Assembly: GCA_964407855.1 (NCBI GenBank)
Contig: CAYOXI010000032.1
Coordinates: 1 to 29,584 of the forward strand
Length of the DNA: 29,584 nt
Origin: SHZI01 sp964407855
Lineage (GTDB): Bacteria; Pseudomonadota; Gammaproteobacteria; Steroidobacterales; GCA-2729495
Direction: 5' to 3'
This document shows positions 15,192 through 23,162 of this stretch, piece after piece (within the stretch, counting starts at the first letter, position 1; each line of letters begins with the position of its first letter). A model generated the notes under the pieces. The model had not been told where the DNA came from and ran no database searches. It saw nothing but the letters and a program-made list of their open reading frames with translations. The position numbers and the translations under genes were made by a program.

Positions 15192-16611
15192 CCGGATGCG
15201 CCGGATCAGCCGCATTCACCTGGTCGGCATAGGCGGGGTCGGGATGGGCGGCATTGCCGAGGTGCTGCTCAACCTGGGTTATGCCGTGCAGGGCTCCGAC
15301 CTGCGCGAAACCAGTTTCACCCGGCGACTGACGCGCCTGGGCGCCCTCGTCCAGATCGGCCACCGGGCCGGGAACATCGGGGAGGCCGACGTGGTGGTCG
15401 TGTCCTCCGCTGTCGGCGCCGACAATCCGGAAGTGCTGGAAGCCCGGGCCCGCCGCAAGCCGGTGATCCAGCGGGCTGAGATGCTGGCCGAGCTGATGCG
15501 CTTTCGCCATGCCATCGCAGTGTCCGGCAGTCATGGCAAGACCACCACCACCAGCCTCGTTGCGAGTGTCCTCGCCGAGGCCGGCCAGGACCCCACCTTT
15601 GTCATTGGCGGGCGCCTGAAGAGTGCCGATACCAACGGCCGGCTGGGCGCGGGCCGTTACCTGGTTGCCGAAGCCGACGAGAGCGATGCTTCGTTCATCC
15701 ATCTCCAGCCGATCATGTCCGTCGTCACGAATATCGATACCGACCACCTCGGCACCTATGGCGGTGACTTCGAGCGGCTGAAGCAGACCTTCGTCGAATT
15801 TCTCCACAACCTGCCGTTCTACGGCCTGGCGGTACTCTGCGCCGATGACCCGGGCGTGCAGTCCATCCTGCCCCACCTGCATCGCGCGATCCTGACCTAC
15901 GGCTTCTCTCCGGAGGCGGATGTGCGGGCCGAGGACCTGGTGCACGACGGGCTCCAGTCGCATTTCAGGGTGCTCCGCCCCGGTGCGAAGCCGCTGGCGG
16001 TCACCCTGAACCTGCCTGGCCGCCATAACGTGCTGAATGCGCTGGCGGCGGTGGCCGTCGCCTTCGACCTGGAACTGGACGACGCCGCCTGCCAGCGGGC
16101 TCTCGCAGGCTTCGAGGGCGTCGATCGCCGCCTGCAGGTTCTGGGCGAAATTTCCCTGGCCGGCAAGTCGGTGGTGCTGGTGGACGACTACGGGCACCAC
16201 CCCACGGAAATCGCCGCCACCATCGATGCTGTCCGGCATGCCTGGCCCGCGCGTCGGCTGGTGGTGGCCTTTGAGCCCCATCGCTACACCCGCACGCGGG
16301 AACTGCTGGATGACTTCGCCGAGGTGCTGTCGGCGGCTGACCGCCTGCTCGTCACCGAGGTTTACGCGGCCGGTGAGGCGCCGATTGCGGGGGCCGATGG
16401 CCGGGCGATCTGCCGGGCAATCCGCAGCCGGGGACAGATCGAGCCGGTATTCGTCCCCGACCTCGGTGACCTGCAGTCCTTGCTGACCGGTGTCGTCGAG
16501 TCGGGTGACATCGTGCTGACCCTTGGTGCCGGCAGTATCGGCAACGCGGCGCTGCAACTTCGCGATCTGTGCGCGGTGGGGGACAACGTCCTCACTGGGG
16601 CGGCGACGTGA
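15184..16611 (+). CDS. murC: UDP-MurNAc:L-alanine ligase MurC
   Basis: MurC adds the first amino acid, L-alanine, to UDP-MurNAc. From the ATG at 15184 the protein has 475 residues (E. coli 491). It opens with the Rossmann motif IHLVGIGGVGMGGIAEVL at residues 11-28; the ATP site GSHGKT is at 115-120, EADESDASF near 167-175, and the C-terminal domain has DDYGHHPTEI and FEPHRYTRT. A second ATG four codons later (15196) is equally compatible with the family; I prefer 15184 because a GGAG (15174-15177) lies at suitable distance. The stop shares a base with murB. Confidence 0.96.
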   Translation: MRDRMRRISRIHLVGIGGVGMGGIAEVLLNLGYAVQGSDLRETSFTRRLTRLGALVQIGHRAGNIGEADVVVVSSAVGADNPEVLEARARRKPVIQRAEMLAELMRFRHAIAVSGSHGKTTTTSLVASVLAEAGQDPTFVIGGRLKSADTNGRLGAGRYLVAEADESDASFIHLQPIMSVVTNIDTDHLGTYGGDFERLKQTFVEFLHNLPFYGLAVLCADDPGVQSILPHLHRAILTYGFSPEADVRAEDLVHDGLQSHFRVLRPGAKPLAVTLNLPGRHNVLNALAAVAVAFDLELDDAACQRALAGFEGVDRRLQVLGEISLAGKSVVLVDDYGHHPTEIAATIDAVRHAWPARRLVVAFEPHRYTRTRELLDDFAEVLSAADRLLVTEVYAAGEAPIAGADGRAICRAIRSRGQIEPVFVPDLGDLQSLLTGVVESGDIVLTLGAGSIGNAALQLRDLCAVGDNVLTGAAT

Positions 16612-17510
16612 TGCCGAAGATGAGCGAGCCCATGGACGGCATTCGTCGCAACGAACCCATGTCGAAACACACAACATGGCGAGTCGGCGGTCCCGCAGAC
16701 GTGTATTATTCCCCGCGTTGTCGCGATGATCTTCTGCAGTTCGTCCGCTCCCTCGATGCGGACACGCCGGTGTACTGGATAGGGCTCGGTAGCAACCTCC
16801 TGGTCAGGGACGGAGGCATCCGGGGCGTTGTCATTGCCACCGGCCAGGCGTTGAACGGGCTTCGCAATCTGGGTGGCGGGGTCATCGAGGCCGAGGCAGG
16901 CGTGCCGTGCACGGTGGTGGCGCGGCAGTGCGGCCGCTGGCAATTGGGGCCGGCCGAGTTCTTTGCGGGCATCCCGGGCACGGTGGGTGGTGCGCTGCGG
17001 ATGAACGCGGGGGCCTTTGGCGGCGAGACCTGGGGAAAAGTCATCGAGGTCGACGTGGCCGATCGCCATGGGAACGTCCGTACCCGGGATCGGGGGGCGT
17101 ACCAGGTCGGCTATCGCGACGTTCGTGGTCCGGTTGAGGAGTGGTTCCTGGCAGCTCGTTTCCAGTTCAGCGAGCACTACGAAGCGGCAGCGGACCGCAT
17201 ACGGACACTTGTCTCTGAACGGCAGGCCCGCCAGCCCCTTGGACTGCCCAGTTGTGGCTCCGTCTTCAAGAATCCCCCCGGCGACCATGCAGCCCGGCTG
17301 ATCGAGGCTGCAGGACTGAAGGGTGCCCGGGAGGGTGGCGCCGAAGTGTCGCCCAAGCATGCCAACTTCATCATCAACACGGGCGGCGCCACGGCGGCCG
17401 ACATGGAGGCGCTCATCGGGCGGGTCCGGGCCACGGTCGAGCGGGTGCATGGCGTCGGGCTCGAGCTGGAAGTCCGGATCCTGGGCGAACCGGCCGGAGG
17501 CGCGCTGTGA
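16611..17510 (+). CDS. murB: UDP-N-acetylenolpyruvoylglucosamine reductase MurB, short form
   Basis: MurB reduces UDP-GlcNAc-enolpyruvate to UDP-MurNAc using NADPH and FAD. The 299-residue product has NEPMSKHTTWRVGGPADV near residues 14-31, the FAD-binding GLGSNLLVRDGG at 58-69 and GIPGTVGGALRMNAGAFG at 120-137. The catalytic serine is in GLPSCGSVFKNP (S217), and VSPKHANFIINTGGAT follows. The length and the direct KHANFIIN ending match the type II enzymes (B. subtilis-like, about 300 residues) rather than the 342-residue type I of E. coli. Start: ATG in TGATG with murC; a GTG one codon earlier is possible. Confidence 0.96.
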   Translation: MPKMSEPMDGIRRNEPMSKHTTWRVGGPADVYYSPRCRDDLLQFVRSLDADTPVYWIGLGSNLLVRDGGIRGVVIATGQALNGLRNLGGGVIEAEAGVPCTVVARQCGRWQLGPAEFFAGIPGTVGGALRMNAGAFGGETWGKVIEVDVADRHGNVRTRDRGAYQVGYRDVRGPVEEWFLAARFQFSEHYEAAADRIRTLVSERQARQPLGLPSCGSVFKNPPGDHAARLIEAAGLKGAREGGAEVSPKHANFIINTGGATAADMEALIGRVRATVERVHGVGLELEVRILGEPAGGAL

Positions 17511-18484
17511 GCAGGCTGCCAGGGCCCGGCCCGTTCCACGCCATTGCCGACGCAGCCGACTTCGGCCGCGTCGCGGTACTGATGGGCGGGGATTCAGCGG
17601 AGCGGGACATCTCCCTGCTCACCGGTGAGGCCGTGCTCAAGGCGCTGTTGCAGCGGGGGGTGCAGGCCGTCGGCCTGGACGTGCGGGGCGACCTGGTGAC
17701 CCCGCTGACCGGTGACCGCTTTGACCGGGTATGGATTGCGCTCCACGGACGGGGCGGCGAAGACGGCACCTTGCAGGGTCTCCTGACCTGTCTCGGCTTG
17801 CCCTACACCGGGTCCGGCGTCCTCGGATCCGCGATCAGCATGGACAAGCTCCGGACCAAGCGCCTGCTGCAGGGTGCGGGTCTTGCCACACCCCGCTATT
17901 GCGTGGTCCGCAACGAGGCCGATCTGGTAGAGGCCGGCGAGCAGCTCGGCCTGCCGCTGATGCTGAAGCCCTCGGACGAGGGCTCGAGCATCGGCATGAG
18001 CCGGATCGACCGCCCGGAGCAGATGGCCGACGCATTGCGACTGGCGGCCGGCTTCGGCTGCGAGGTCTTTGCCGAGGAGTGGGTGTCCGGCCCCGAGTAC
18101 ACAGCCGCCATCCTCCACGGGCAGGTCCTGCCCCTCGTGCAGATCCAGACCGACAGCGCCTTCTATGACTACCAGGCCAAGTACTTCAGTGATGACACGC
18201 GCTATCGCTGCCCGGCTGGCCTGCCGGCGGAACAGGAGCAGGCGCTCGCCAGGCTTGCGCTGGCCACCTTTGACGCGGTCGGCGCCGCCGGCTGGGGTCG
18301 TGTGGACCTCATGGTGGGGCCTCAGGCTGGACCAGTAGTCCTCGAGGTCAACACGGTACCCGGGATGACCAGCCATAGCCTGGTGCCCATGGCGGCGGCG
18401 GCAGCCGGGATTTCTTTCGATGAACTCGTCTGGAGAATTCTCGAGACGAGCCTGCCCGTGGATGACCGGGGGGCATCGTCATGA
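17507..18484 (+). CDS. ddl: D-alanine--D-alanine ligase
   Basis: Ddl joins two D-alanines with ATP, supplying MurF. The 325-residue protein is an ATP-grasp enzyme. Conserved features are VLMGGDSAERDISLLTG near residues 24-40, HGRGGEDGTLQG at 80-91, KPSDEGSSIGM near 154-164, the lid YDYQAKY at 220-226 whose tyrosine is typical of D-Ala-D-Ala rather than D-Ala-D-lactate ligases, and EVNTVPGMTSHS at 280-291. The GTG at 17507 lies in GTGA with the murB stop; it adds about 20 unconserved residues before the core compared with E. coli DdlB (306). It overlaps ftsQ by ATGA. Confidence 0.97.
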   Translation: MSRLPGPGPFHAIADAADFGRVAVLMGGDSAERDISLLTGEAVLKALLQRGVQAVGLDVRGDLVTPLTGDRFDRVWIALHGRGGEDGTLQGLLTCLGLPYTGSGVLGSAISMDKLRTKRLLQGAGLATPRYCVVRNEADLVEAGEQLGLPLMLKPSDEGSSIGMSRIDRPEQMADALRLAAGFGCEVFAEEWVSGPEYTAAILHGQVLPLVQIQTDSAFYDYQAKYFSDDTRYRCPAGLPAEQEQALARLALATFDAVGAAGWGRVDLMVGPQAGPVVLEVNTVPGMTSHSLVPMAAAAAGISFDELVWRILETSLPVDDRGASS

Positions 18485-19281
18485 GTCTGCTCGGCCGGGG
18501 CAACAGGCGGAAACGTCCGGAGTCGAAGCCCAGGCTGCCAGCGCTGCCCTGGGTCGCCATCTCCGGCATCCTTGGGGTCCTCGTGGTCGTGGGCGGCATC
18601 TACACGTCGGCGCGCTGGCTGCTGAACCGGCCGGTCGAACGGGTAGTGATCAATGGCGAGTTCGAGCGCGTCTCGGCCGACCAGCTGGAGGCCGTGCTGC
18701 GCACGTCGGTCGGCGAGGGTTTCCTGGCAGCGGACCTGAAGGAGATCCAGCAGCGGATCGCCAGTCAGCCGTGGGTTGCCTCCGCCCAGGTCAGTCGCCT
18801 GTGGCCGGATACGCTGGCAGTGACCGTCAGCGAAGAGCAGCCGGCCGCCCGCTGGGGCCAGAGCGGTCTCCTGAACGCGAACGGCCGGCTGTTCATCCGC
18901 GAGGCGACCCACATCCCTGCGGAGCTGCCGCGCCTCAGCGGCCCGGAGGGCTCAGAGGTGGAGGTTGCGTCGCGGTATCTCGTGATCCGCGAGGAACTGC
19001 TCGAGCGGGGACTCGGGCTGGCCGCGCTGGAACTGGACAGCCGCGGAGCCTGGACCATGCGGCTCAGTAACGGCATTTCGGTACGGCTCGGCTCGACCGA
19101 CGTGGATGCGCGCCTCACCCGCTTCTACGAAGCCCTGGATGTGGTGGTCACCAATGTCGCTGCCGACCTGGAATTTGTCGACATGAGATATACCAATGGC
19201 TTCTCGCTTGGCTGGAAGCGGCCGCGACCCATGCGCAGCGCCGATGGCGAGCCACTGGCGGAGAAATTGCCCCGTGCCTAA
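18481..19281 (+). CDS. ftsQ: Cell division protein FtsQ
   Basis: FtsQ is a bitopic divisome scaffold that recruits FtsB and FtsL. The 266-residue protein has a basic cytoplasmic tail (RGNRRKRPESKPR), one membrane helix at about residues 24-44, a POTRA domain starting at VERVVINGEFERVSADQLE (about 52-120) with the typical WVASAQVSRLWPDTLAVTV, and the beta domain ending in FVDMRYTNGFSLGWK, the usual FtsQ C-terminal signature. E. coli FtsQ has 276 residues. The start is in ATGA with ddl, and its last 8 bases overlap the start of ftsA. Confidence 0.95.
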   Translation: MSLLGRGNRRKRPESKPRLPALPWVAISGILGVLVVVGGIYTSARWLLNRPVERVVINGEFERVSADQLEAVLRTSVGEGFLAADLKEIQQRIASQPWVASAQVSRLWPDTLAVTVSEEQPAARWGQSGLLNANGRLFIREATHIPAELPRLSGPEGSEVEVASRYLVIREELLERGLGLAALELDSRGAWTMRLSNGISVRLGSTDVDARLTRFYEALDVVVTNVAADLEFVDMRYTNGFSLGWKRPRPMRSADGEPLAEKLPRA

Positions 19282-20509
19282 GAAAGATGACAGGGGAATC
19301 ATCGTCGGTCTCGATATTGGCACGTCCAAGGTCGTGGCCGTCGTCGGTGAGCTACAGGACGACGGCCAGCTTGAAGTGATCGGCTTTGGGTCGCATCCGT
19401 CCAAGGGCCTGAAGCGCGGTGTCGTGGTCAACATCGAGGCCACCGTCGCTTCCATCGAACGCGCGGTCGAGGAAGCCGAGCTGATGGCGGCCTGCGAGAT
19501 CCACCAGGTCTACGCCGGCATCGCCGGCAGTCACGTGCGCAGCCTCAATTCCCACGGCATCGTCGCCATCCGGGACCGGGAGGTGACCCAGAGTGATGTT
19601 GACCGGGTCATTGATGCCGCACGAGCCGTGGCGATTCCCGCCGACCAGCGGATCCTCCACGTGCTGCCCCAGGAATTCATCATTGATGGCCAGGAGGGTA
19701 TCCGGGAGCCGATCGGCATGTCCGGCGTCCGCCTCGAAGCGCGGGTCCACATGGTCACCGGTGCCGCCAGTGCCGCCCAGAACATCGTCAAGTGCGTCCA
19801 GCGCTGCGGCCTGGAGGTGCAGGACATCGTCCTCGAGCAACTGGCGTCGAGCTACGCCGTACTCACCGATGACGAGAAGGAGCTGGGCATCTGCCTCGTG
19901 GATATCGGCGGTGGCACGACCGACATTGCGGTTTTCAACAACGGAGCCATCCGGCACACGGCGGTTATTCCCATTGCCGGAGACCAGGTTACCAATGACA
20001 TTGCGATCTCGATGCGGACGCCGACGCAGTACGCAGAGGAAATAAAGATCAAGTACGCCTGCGCCCTGTCACAGCTTGCCAACCTGGACGAGACCATTGA
20101 GGTACCCAGTGTCGGCGACCGTCCGCCCCGCCGCCTGGCGCGGCAGACGCTGGCGGAGGTGGTCGAGCCGCGCTACGAGGAACTGTTCGGCCTGATCCGC
20201 GGCGAGCTGCGGCGCAGTGGCTTCGAGGACATGATCGCAGCGGGCATCGTCCTCACCGGCGGCAGCGCCAAGATGGAAGGTGCCGTGGAGCTGGCGGAGG
20301 AGGTATTCCACATGCCGGTCCGGCTTGGCGTGCCACAGCATGTGCGCGGACTTGGCGACGTCGTGCGGAATCCCATTCATTCCACGGGCGTTGGCCTTTT
20401 GCTTTACGGGAAGTCGAGAGCGGTACGCACGGGCATTGATCTGTCCGGCACGCCGGGTATGCGGGACGCCTGGGGGCGGGTGAAGAGCTGGTTTGAGGGA
20501 AGTTTCTGA
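19274..20509 (+). CDS. ftsA: Cell division protein FtsA
   Basis: FtsA is the actin-like protein that tethers FtsZ to the membrane and signals to the divisome. From GTG at 19274 the protein has 411 residues (E. coli 420). Nucleotide motifs are GLDIGTSK at residues 12-19 and DIGGGTTD at 210-217, with VLTGGSAKMEG near 326-336. The C-terminal WGRVKSWFEGSF (400-411) is the amphipathic membrane-targeting helix. The GTG is chosen because it gives the standard short N-terminus and is preceded by GGAG in GGCGGAGAAATTG. The frame is open 26 codons further back, but inside ftsQ. Confidence 0.97.
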   Translation: MPKKDDRGIIVGLDIGTSKVVAVVGELQDDGQLEVIGFGSHPSKGLKRGVVVNIEATVASIERAVEEAELMAACEIHQVYAGIAGSHVRSLNSHGIVAIRDREVTQSDVDRVIDAARAVAIPADQRILHVLPQEFIIDGQEGIREPIGMSGVRLEARVHMVTGAASAAQNIVKCVQRCGLEVQDIVLEQLASSYAVLTDDEKELGICLVDIGGGTTDIAVFNNGAIRHTAVIPIAGDQVTNDIAISMRTPTQYAEEIKIKYACALSQLANLDETIEVPSVGDRPPRRLARQTLAEVVEPRYEELFGLIRGELRRSGFEDMIAAGIVLTGGSAKMEGAVELAEEVFHMPVRLGVPQHVRGLGDVVRNPIHSTGVGLLLYGKSRAVRTGIDLSGTPGMRDAWGRVKSWFEGSF

Positions 20510-20536
20510 TTCGGGTTTTGTTGTTGCTGCTTTTTC

Positions 20537-20541
20537 GGGAG
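20537..20541 (+). promoter_or_regulatory. Strong ribosome binding site of ftsZ
   Basis: GGGAG lies 7 bases before the ftsZ ATG, in a 39-base T-rich leader (20510-20548). It is the only gene between rsmH and ftsZ that is not overlapped with or directly abutted to its upstream neighbour, and it has the clearest ribosome site. This would allow ftsZ to be translated independently and at a higher rate, as FtsZ abundance requires. The expression effect is inference. Confidence 0.6.
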
Positions 20542-20548
20542 ACGTAAA

Positions 20549-21763
20549 ATGTTTGAACTCATGGATGCGTACAGTCAGAACGCCGTGATCAAGGTGCTGG
20601 GCGTAGGTGGTGGTGGTGGCAACGCCGTGCGCCACATGGTCAGCACCGGGATCGACGGAGTGGACTTCATTTGCTGCAACACCGATGCGCAGGCCCTGCG
20701 GACCTCCAATGTCCGGACGGCCCTGCAGATCGGCTGCAACATCACAAAGGGGCTCGGGGCCGGGGCCAATCCCGACGTCGGGCGCCAGGCTGCGATGGAG
20801 GATCGTGACCGGATCATCGAGGTGATCGAAGGTGCGGACATGCTGTTCATCACCGCCGGACTGGGTGGCGGTACCGGCACCGGCGCGGCACCGATCGTGG
20901 CCCAGGTGGCACGGGAACTCGGCATCCTGACGGTTGCCGTGGTCACGAAGCCCTTCTCGATGGAGGGCAAGAAGCGCCTGGGTATTGCCGACCAGGGCAT
21001 CGCGGAGCTCGGCAAGTACGTTGATTCGCTGATCACCATTCCCAACGAGAAGCTGCTGTCGGTGCTTGGTCCGGAGACGACGCTGCTCGATGCGTTCAAG
21101 GCAGCCAACGAAGTGCTGCAGGGCGCGGTGCAGGGGATCGCCGAACTGATCACCCGTCCGGGACTCATCAATGTCGACTTCGCGGACGTGCGCACGGTGA
21201 TGTCCGAGATGGGCATGGCGATGATGGGCTCGGGTTCGGCCCGCGGCCAGGACCGGGCCCGGGAGGCAGCCGAGGCCGCGATCTCGAGCCCACTGCTGGA
21301 GGATGTGAATCTTTCCGGCGCACGGGGGATCCTGGTCAACGTGACGGCTGGAGAGGACCTGTCCATCGGCGAATTCCGTCAGGTTGGCGAGACGGTGAAG
21401 CAATGTGCCTCCGAAGACGCCACGGTCGTCATCGGTACTGTCATCGATCCGGAGATGGGCGACTCGATCCGGGTGACGGTCGTCGCCACCGGGCTGGGTC
21501 AGCCGGCCGTGGTGAAGCAACAGCCGCCGATGCGGGTGGTTCCGCAGGCGCCGGCCTACCAGCCGCGGGTCGCGACGGGCCAGTCAGCCCACCAGCCTTC
21601 ACAGGTGTCAGCGCAGAATGGCTCGGAGCCCGTTGGCTACGGGGCTTACGACCAGCCCACCTTCATCCGCCAGCGGGCAGTCGGCGACCAGCTGACCGAC
21701 AGCGGCGAGGGCGGCTTCGATCTGCTGGATGTGCCGGCCTTCCTGCGGCGACAGGCTGACTGA
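20549..21763 (+). CDS. ftsZ: Cell division GTPase FtsZ
   Basis: FtsZ is the tubulin-like GTPase that forms the Z ring. The 404-residue protein has the N-terminal GVGGGGGNAVRHM near residues 18-30, the tubulin signature GGGTGTG at 106-112, and the catalytic T7 loop NVDFAD at 208-213. The globular core ends near 318. A linker of about 70 residues rich in Gln, Pro, Ala and Ser (319-390) follows, then the conserved C-terminal peptide DLLDVPAFLRRQAD (391-404) that binds FtsA and ZipA-type partners and ZapD. E. coli FtsZ has 383 residues, so the linker is somewhat longer. It ends the dcw run; no clear terminator follows. Confidence 0.98.
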   Translation: MFELMDAYSQNAVIKVLGVGGGGGNAVRHMVSTGIDGVDFICCNTDAQALRTSNVRTALQIGCNITKGLGAGANPDVGRQAAMEDRDRIIEVIEGADMLFITAGLGGGTGTGAAPIVAQVARELGILTVAVVTKPFSMEGKKRLGIADQGIAELGKYVDSLITIPNEKLLSVLGPETTLLDAFKAANEVLQGAVQGIAELITRPGLINVDFADVRTVMSEMGMAMMGSGSARGQDRAREAAEAAISSPLLEDVNLSGARGILVNVTAGEDLSIGEFRQVGETVKQCASEDATVVIGTVIDPEMGDSIRVTVVATGLGQPAVVKQQPPMRVVPQAPAYQPRVATGQSAHQPSQVSAQNGSEPVGYGAYDQPTFIRQRAVGDQLTDSGEGGFDLLDVPAFLRRQAD

Positions 21764-21860
21764 CGCGCTGCCGGGTGGTCTCGCATCTGTGACGGGCGTC
21801 CCGGTGTGCGCCGGGCTCCGCCGGTTCATGTTGGCTGTGCGCAACACCGGACCTGCGCCA

Positions 21861-21890
21861 TTGCGTCATTTCGCGGGCGTGTGTTAGGGT
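21861..21890 (+). promoter_or_regulatory. Candidate lpxC promoter with extended -10
   Basis: TTGCGT (21861-21866) is a partial -35 element. TAGGGT (21885-21890) keeps TA...T and is preceded by TG at 21882-21883, forming an extended -10 (TGTTAGGGT). The spacer is 18 bases. Predicted start is about 21897, which falls inside the tandem repeat that follows. Confidence 0.45.
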
Positions 21891-21910
21891 TTTGTCATAG
21901 TTTGTCATGG
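21891..21910 (+). repeat. Two tandem 10-base repeats downstream of the lpxC promoter
   Basis: TTTGTCATAG (21891-21900) is followed directly by TTTGTCATGG (21901-21910), differing at one base. The period of 10 bases places both copies on the same face of the helix. The copies start right after the candidate -10 of lpxC, so they cover the predicted transcription start. This looks like a tandem half-site operator, but I know of no regulator to assign. Confidence 0.55.
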
Positions 21911-22086
21911 GTTGCGACCGGCTCGGGTTGCCGGTCCTTTCGACGGGCAAGTGCGGGTCAAGAGAGTCTGCGGGACGACTTCCCTGGAGTGGAGGCCGTT
22001 CCCCGTCTACACTGGCGGGCCCGGTTCAGCGCGCGTTACAGCTTGCTGACCGAGTCTCGCGATCTACCGGATCCATCAGGGCTGCC

Positions 22087-23150
22087 ATGAAGCAACGTAC
22101 GCTGAAGAATGCCATTCGCGCCTCGGGTGTGGGACTGCACACCGGGCNNNNNNNNNNNNNNNNNNNNNNNNNNNNNNNNNNNNNNNNNNNNNNNNNNNNN
22201 NNNNNNNNNNNNNNNNNNNNNNNNNNNNNNNNNNNNNNNNNNNNNNNCAACGTACGCTGAAGAATGCCATTCGCGCCTCGGGTGTGGGACTGCACACCGG
22301 GCGGAAGGTATTCATGACGCTGCGTCCGGCGGCGGAGAATACCGGTATCGTCTTTCGCCGCATCGACCTGGACCGACCCGTTGATGTTCCGGCCGACGCG
22401 ATGGCCGTCGGCGAGACCATGCTGGGCACCACCCTCGTACAGGGGGACGTCAAGGTGGCCACGGTTGAACACCTGATGGCCGCGCTTGCCGGTATCGGTA
22501 TCGACAACGCCTATGTGGACCTGAGCGCTGCAGAAGTCCCGATCATGGACGGCAGCGCGGCACCCTTCGTATTTCTCGTGCAGTCAGCGGGAACCGTCGA
22601 GCAGAAGGCGGCCAAGAAGTTCGTCCGGATCCGGAAGACGGTGCGCGTTGAAGACGGCGACAAGTTTGCCGAACTGCGGCCGTACGCCGGGTTCAAGGTC
22701 AACTTCAGTATCGATTTCGACCACCCGGTCTTTCGCCGTCACACCCAGACAGCGAGTGTCGATTTCTCGACCACGTCCTTCCTCAGGGAAGTTTCCCGGG
22801 CCCGGACCTTTGGCTTCGCCCGGGAAATCGAGATGCTTCGGGCCCGGGAGCTGACCCTTGGCGGAAGCATGGACAATGCGATCGTCCTGGATGATTTCCG
22901 GGTCCTCAACGAGGATGGTCTGCGCTTCGAGGACGAGTTCGTCAAGCACAAGATCCTTGACGCGATCGGTGACCTGTACCTGATCGGTCACAGCATCATC
23001 GGCGAGCTGACGGCCTGCCGCTCGGGCCATGCGCTCAACAACCGCTTGCTGCGTACGGTGCTGGCGGACCCCTCCGCCTGGGAACTGGTCAGCTTCGAGG
23101 ATCAGCGGGAAGCGCCGATTTCCTATCAGTCACCGGTGCCGGCCTGCTGA
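22087..23150 (+). CDS. lpxC: UDP-3-O-acyl-GlcNAc deacetylase LpxC (interrupted by assembly artefact)
   Basis: LpxC is the zinc-dependent deacetylase that commits lipid A synthesis. As printed the gene holds 100 N and a 55-base duplicate, which shifts the frame. Removing the N run and the second copy (22148-22302) leaves 909 bases, an intact frame of 302 residues (E. coli 305), starting MKQRTLKNAIRASGVGLHTG. In that frame the zinc ligands are H77 (in VEHLMAAL), H236 and D240 (HKILD), and the catalytic histidine H263 (SGHALNN); E78-type and FDHPV motifs are also present. AGGG lies about 5 bases before the ATG. It ends 12 bases from the convergent dciA-like gene. Confidence 0.95.
22093..22147 (+). 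repeat. First copy of the 55-base contig overlap in lpxC
   Basis: These 55 bases are identical to 22248-22302 and directly abut the left side of the N run. They encode lpxC codons 3 to about 21. Such an exact flanking duplicate is what remains when a scaffolder places a fixed gap between two contigs that in truth overlap. Confidence 0.93.
22148..22247. other. Assembly gap of exactly 100 N, probably spurious
   Basis: The run is exactly 100 N, a placeholder length, with the same 55-base sequence on both sides. The true sequence most likely has no gap here, because lpxC becomes complete and in frame once the gap and one copy are removed. Confidence 0.95.
22248..22302 (+). repeat. Second copy of the 55-base contig overlap in lpxC
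   Basis: Identical to 22093-22147, starting immediately after the N run. After it the sequence continues into GGAAGGTATTC, the natural continuation of lpxC. Confidence 0.93.
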
Positions 23151-23162
23151 GCCTGCCGCCGG

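Larger units (their letters stand above)
21764..22086 (+). other. ftsZ-lpxC intergenic region
   Basis: No gene is seen in these 323 bases. The left part has a weak hairpin, CCCGG and CCGGG around 21800-21815, without a T tract, so I do not call a terminator. A candidate promoter and a 10-base tandem repeat lie at 21861-21910. The remaining 176 bases up to lpxC would be a long leader; I see no riboswitch or other known RNA in it. Confidence 0.5.

Noticed and set aside
15073..16677. A 534-codon open frame antisense to murC
   Set aside because: It covers the murG-murC-murB junctions on the other strand, has no recognisable domain and no ribosome site; murC motifs on the plus strand are complete.
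21797..21820. Hairpin CCCGG/CCGGG after ftsZ as a terminator
   Set aside because: The stem is only 5 base pairs and no T tract follows.
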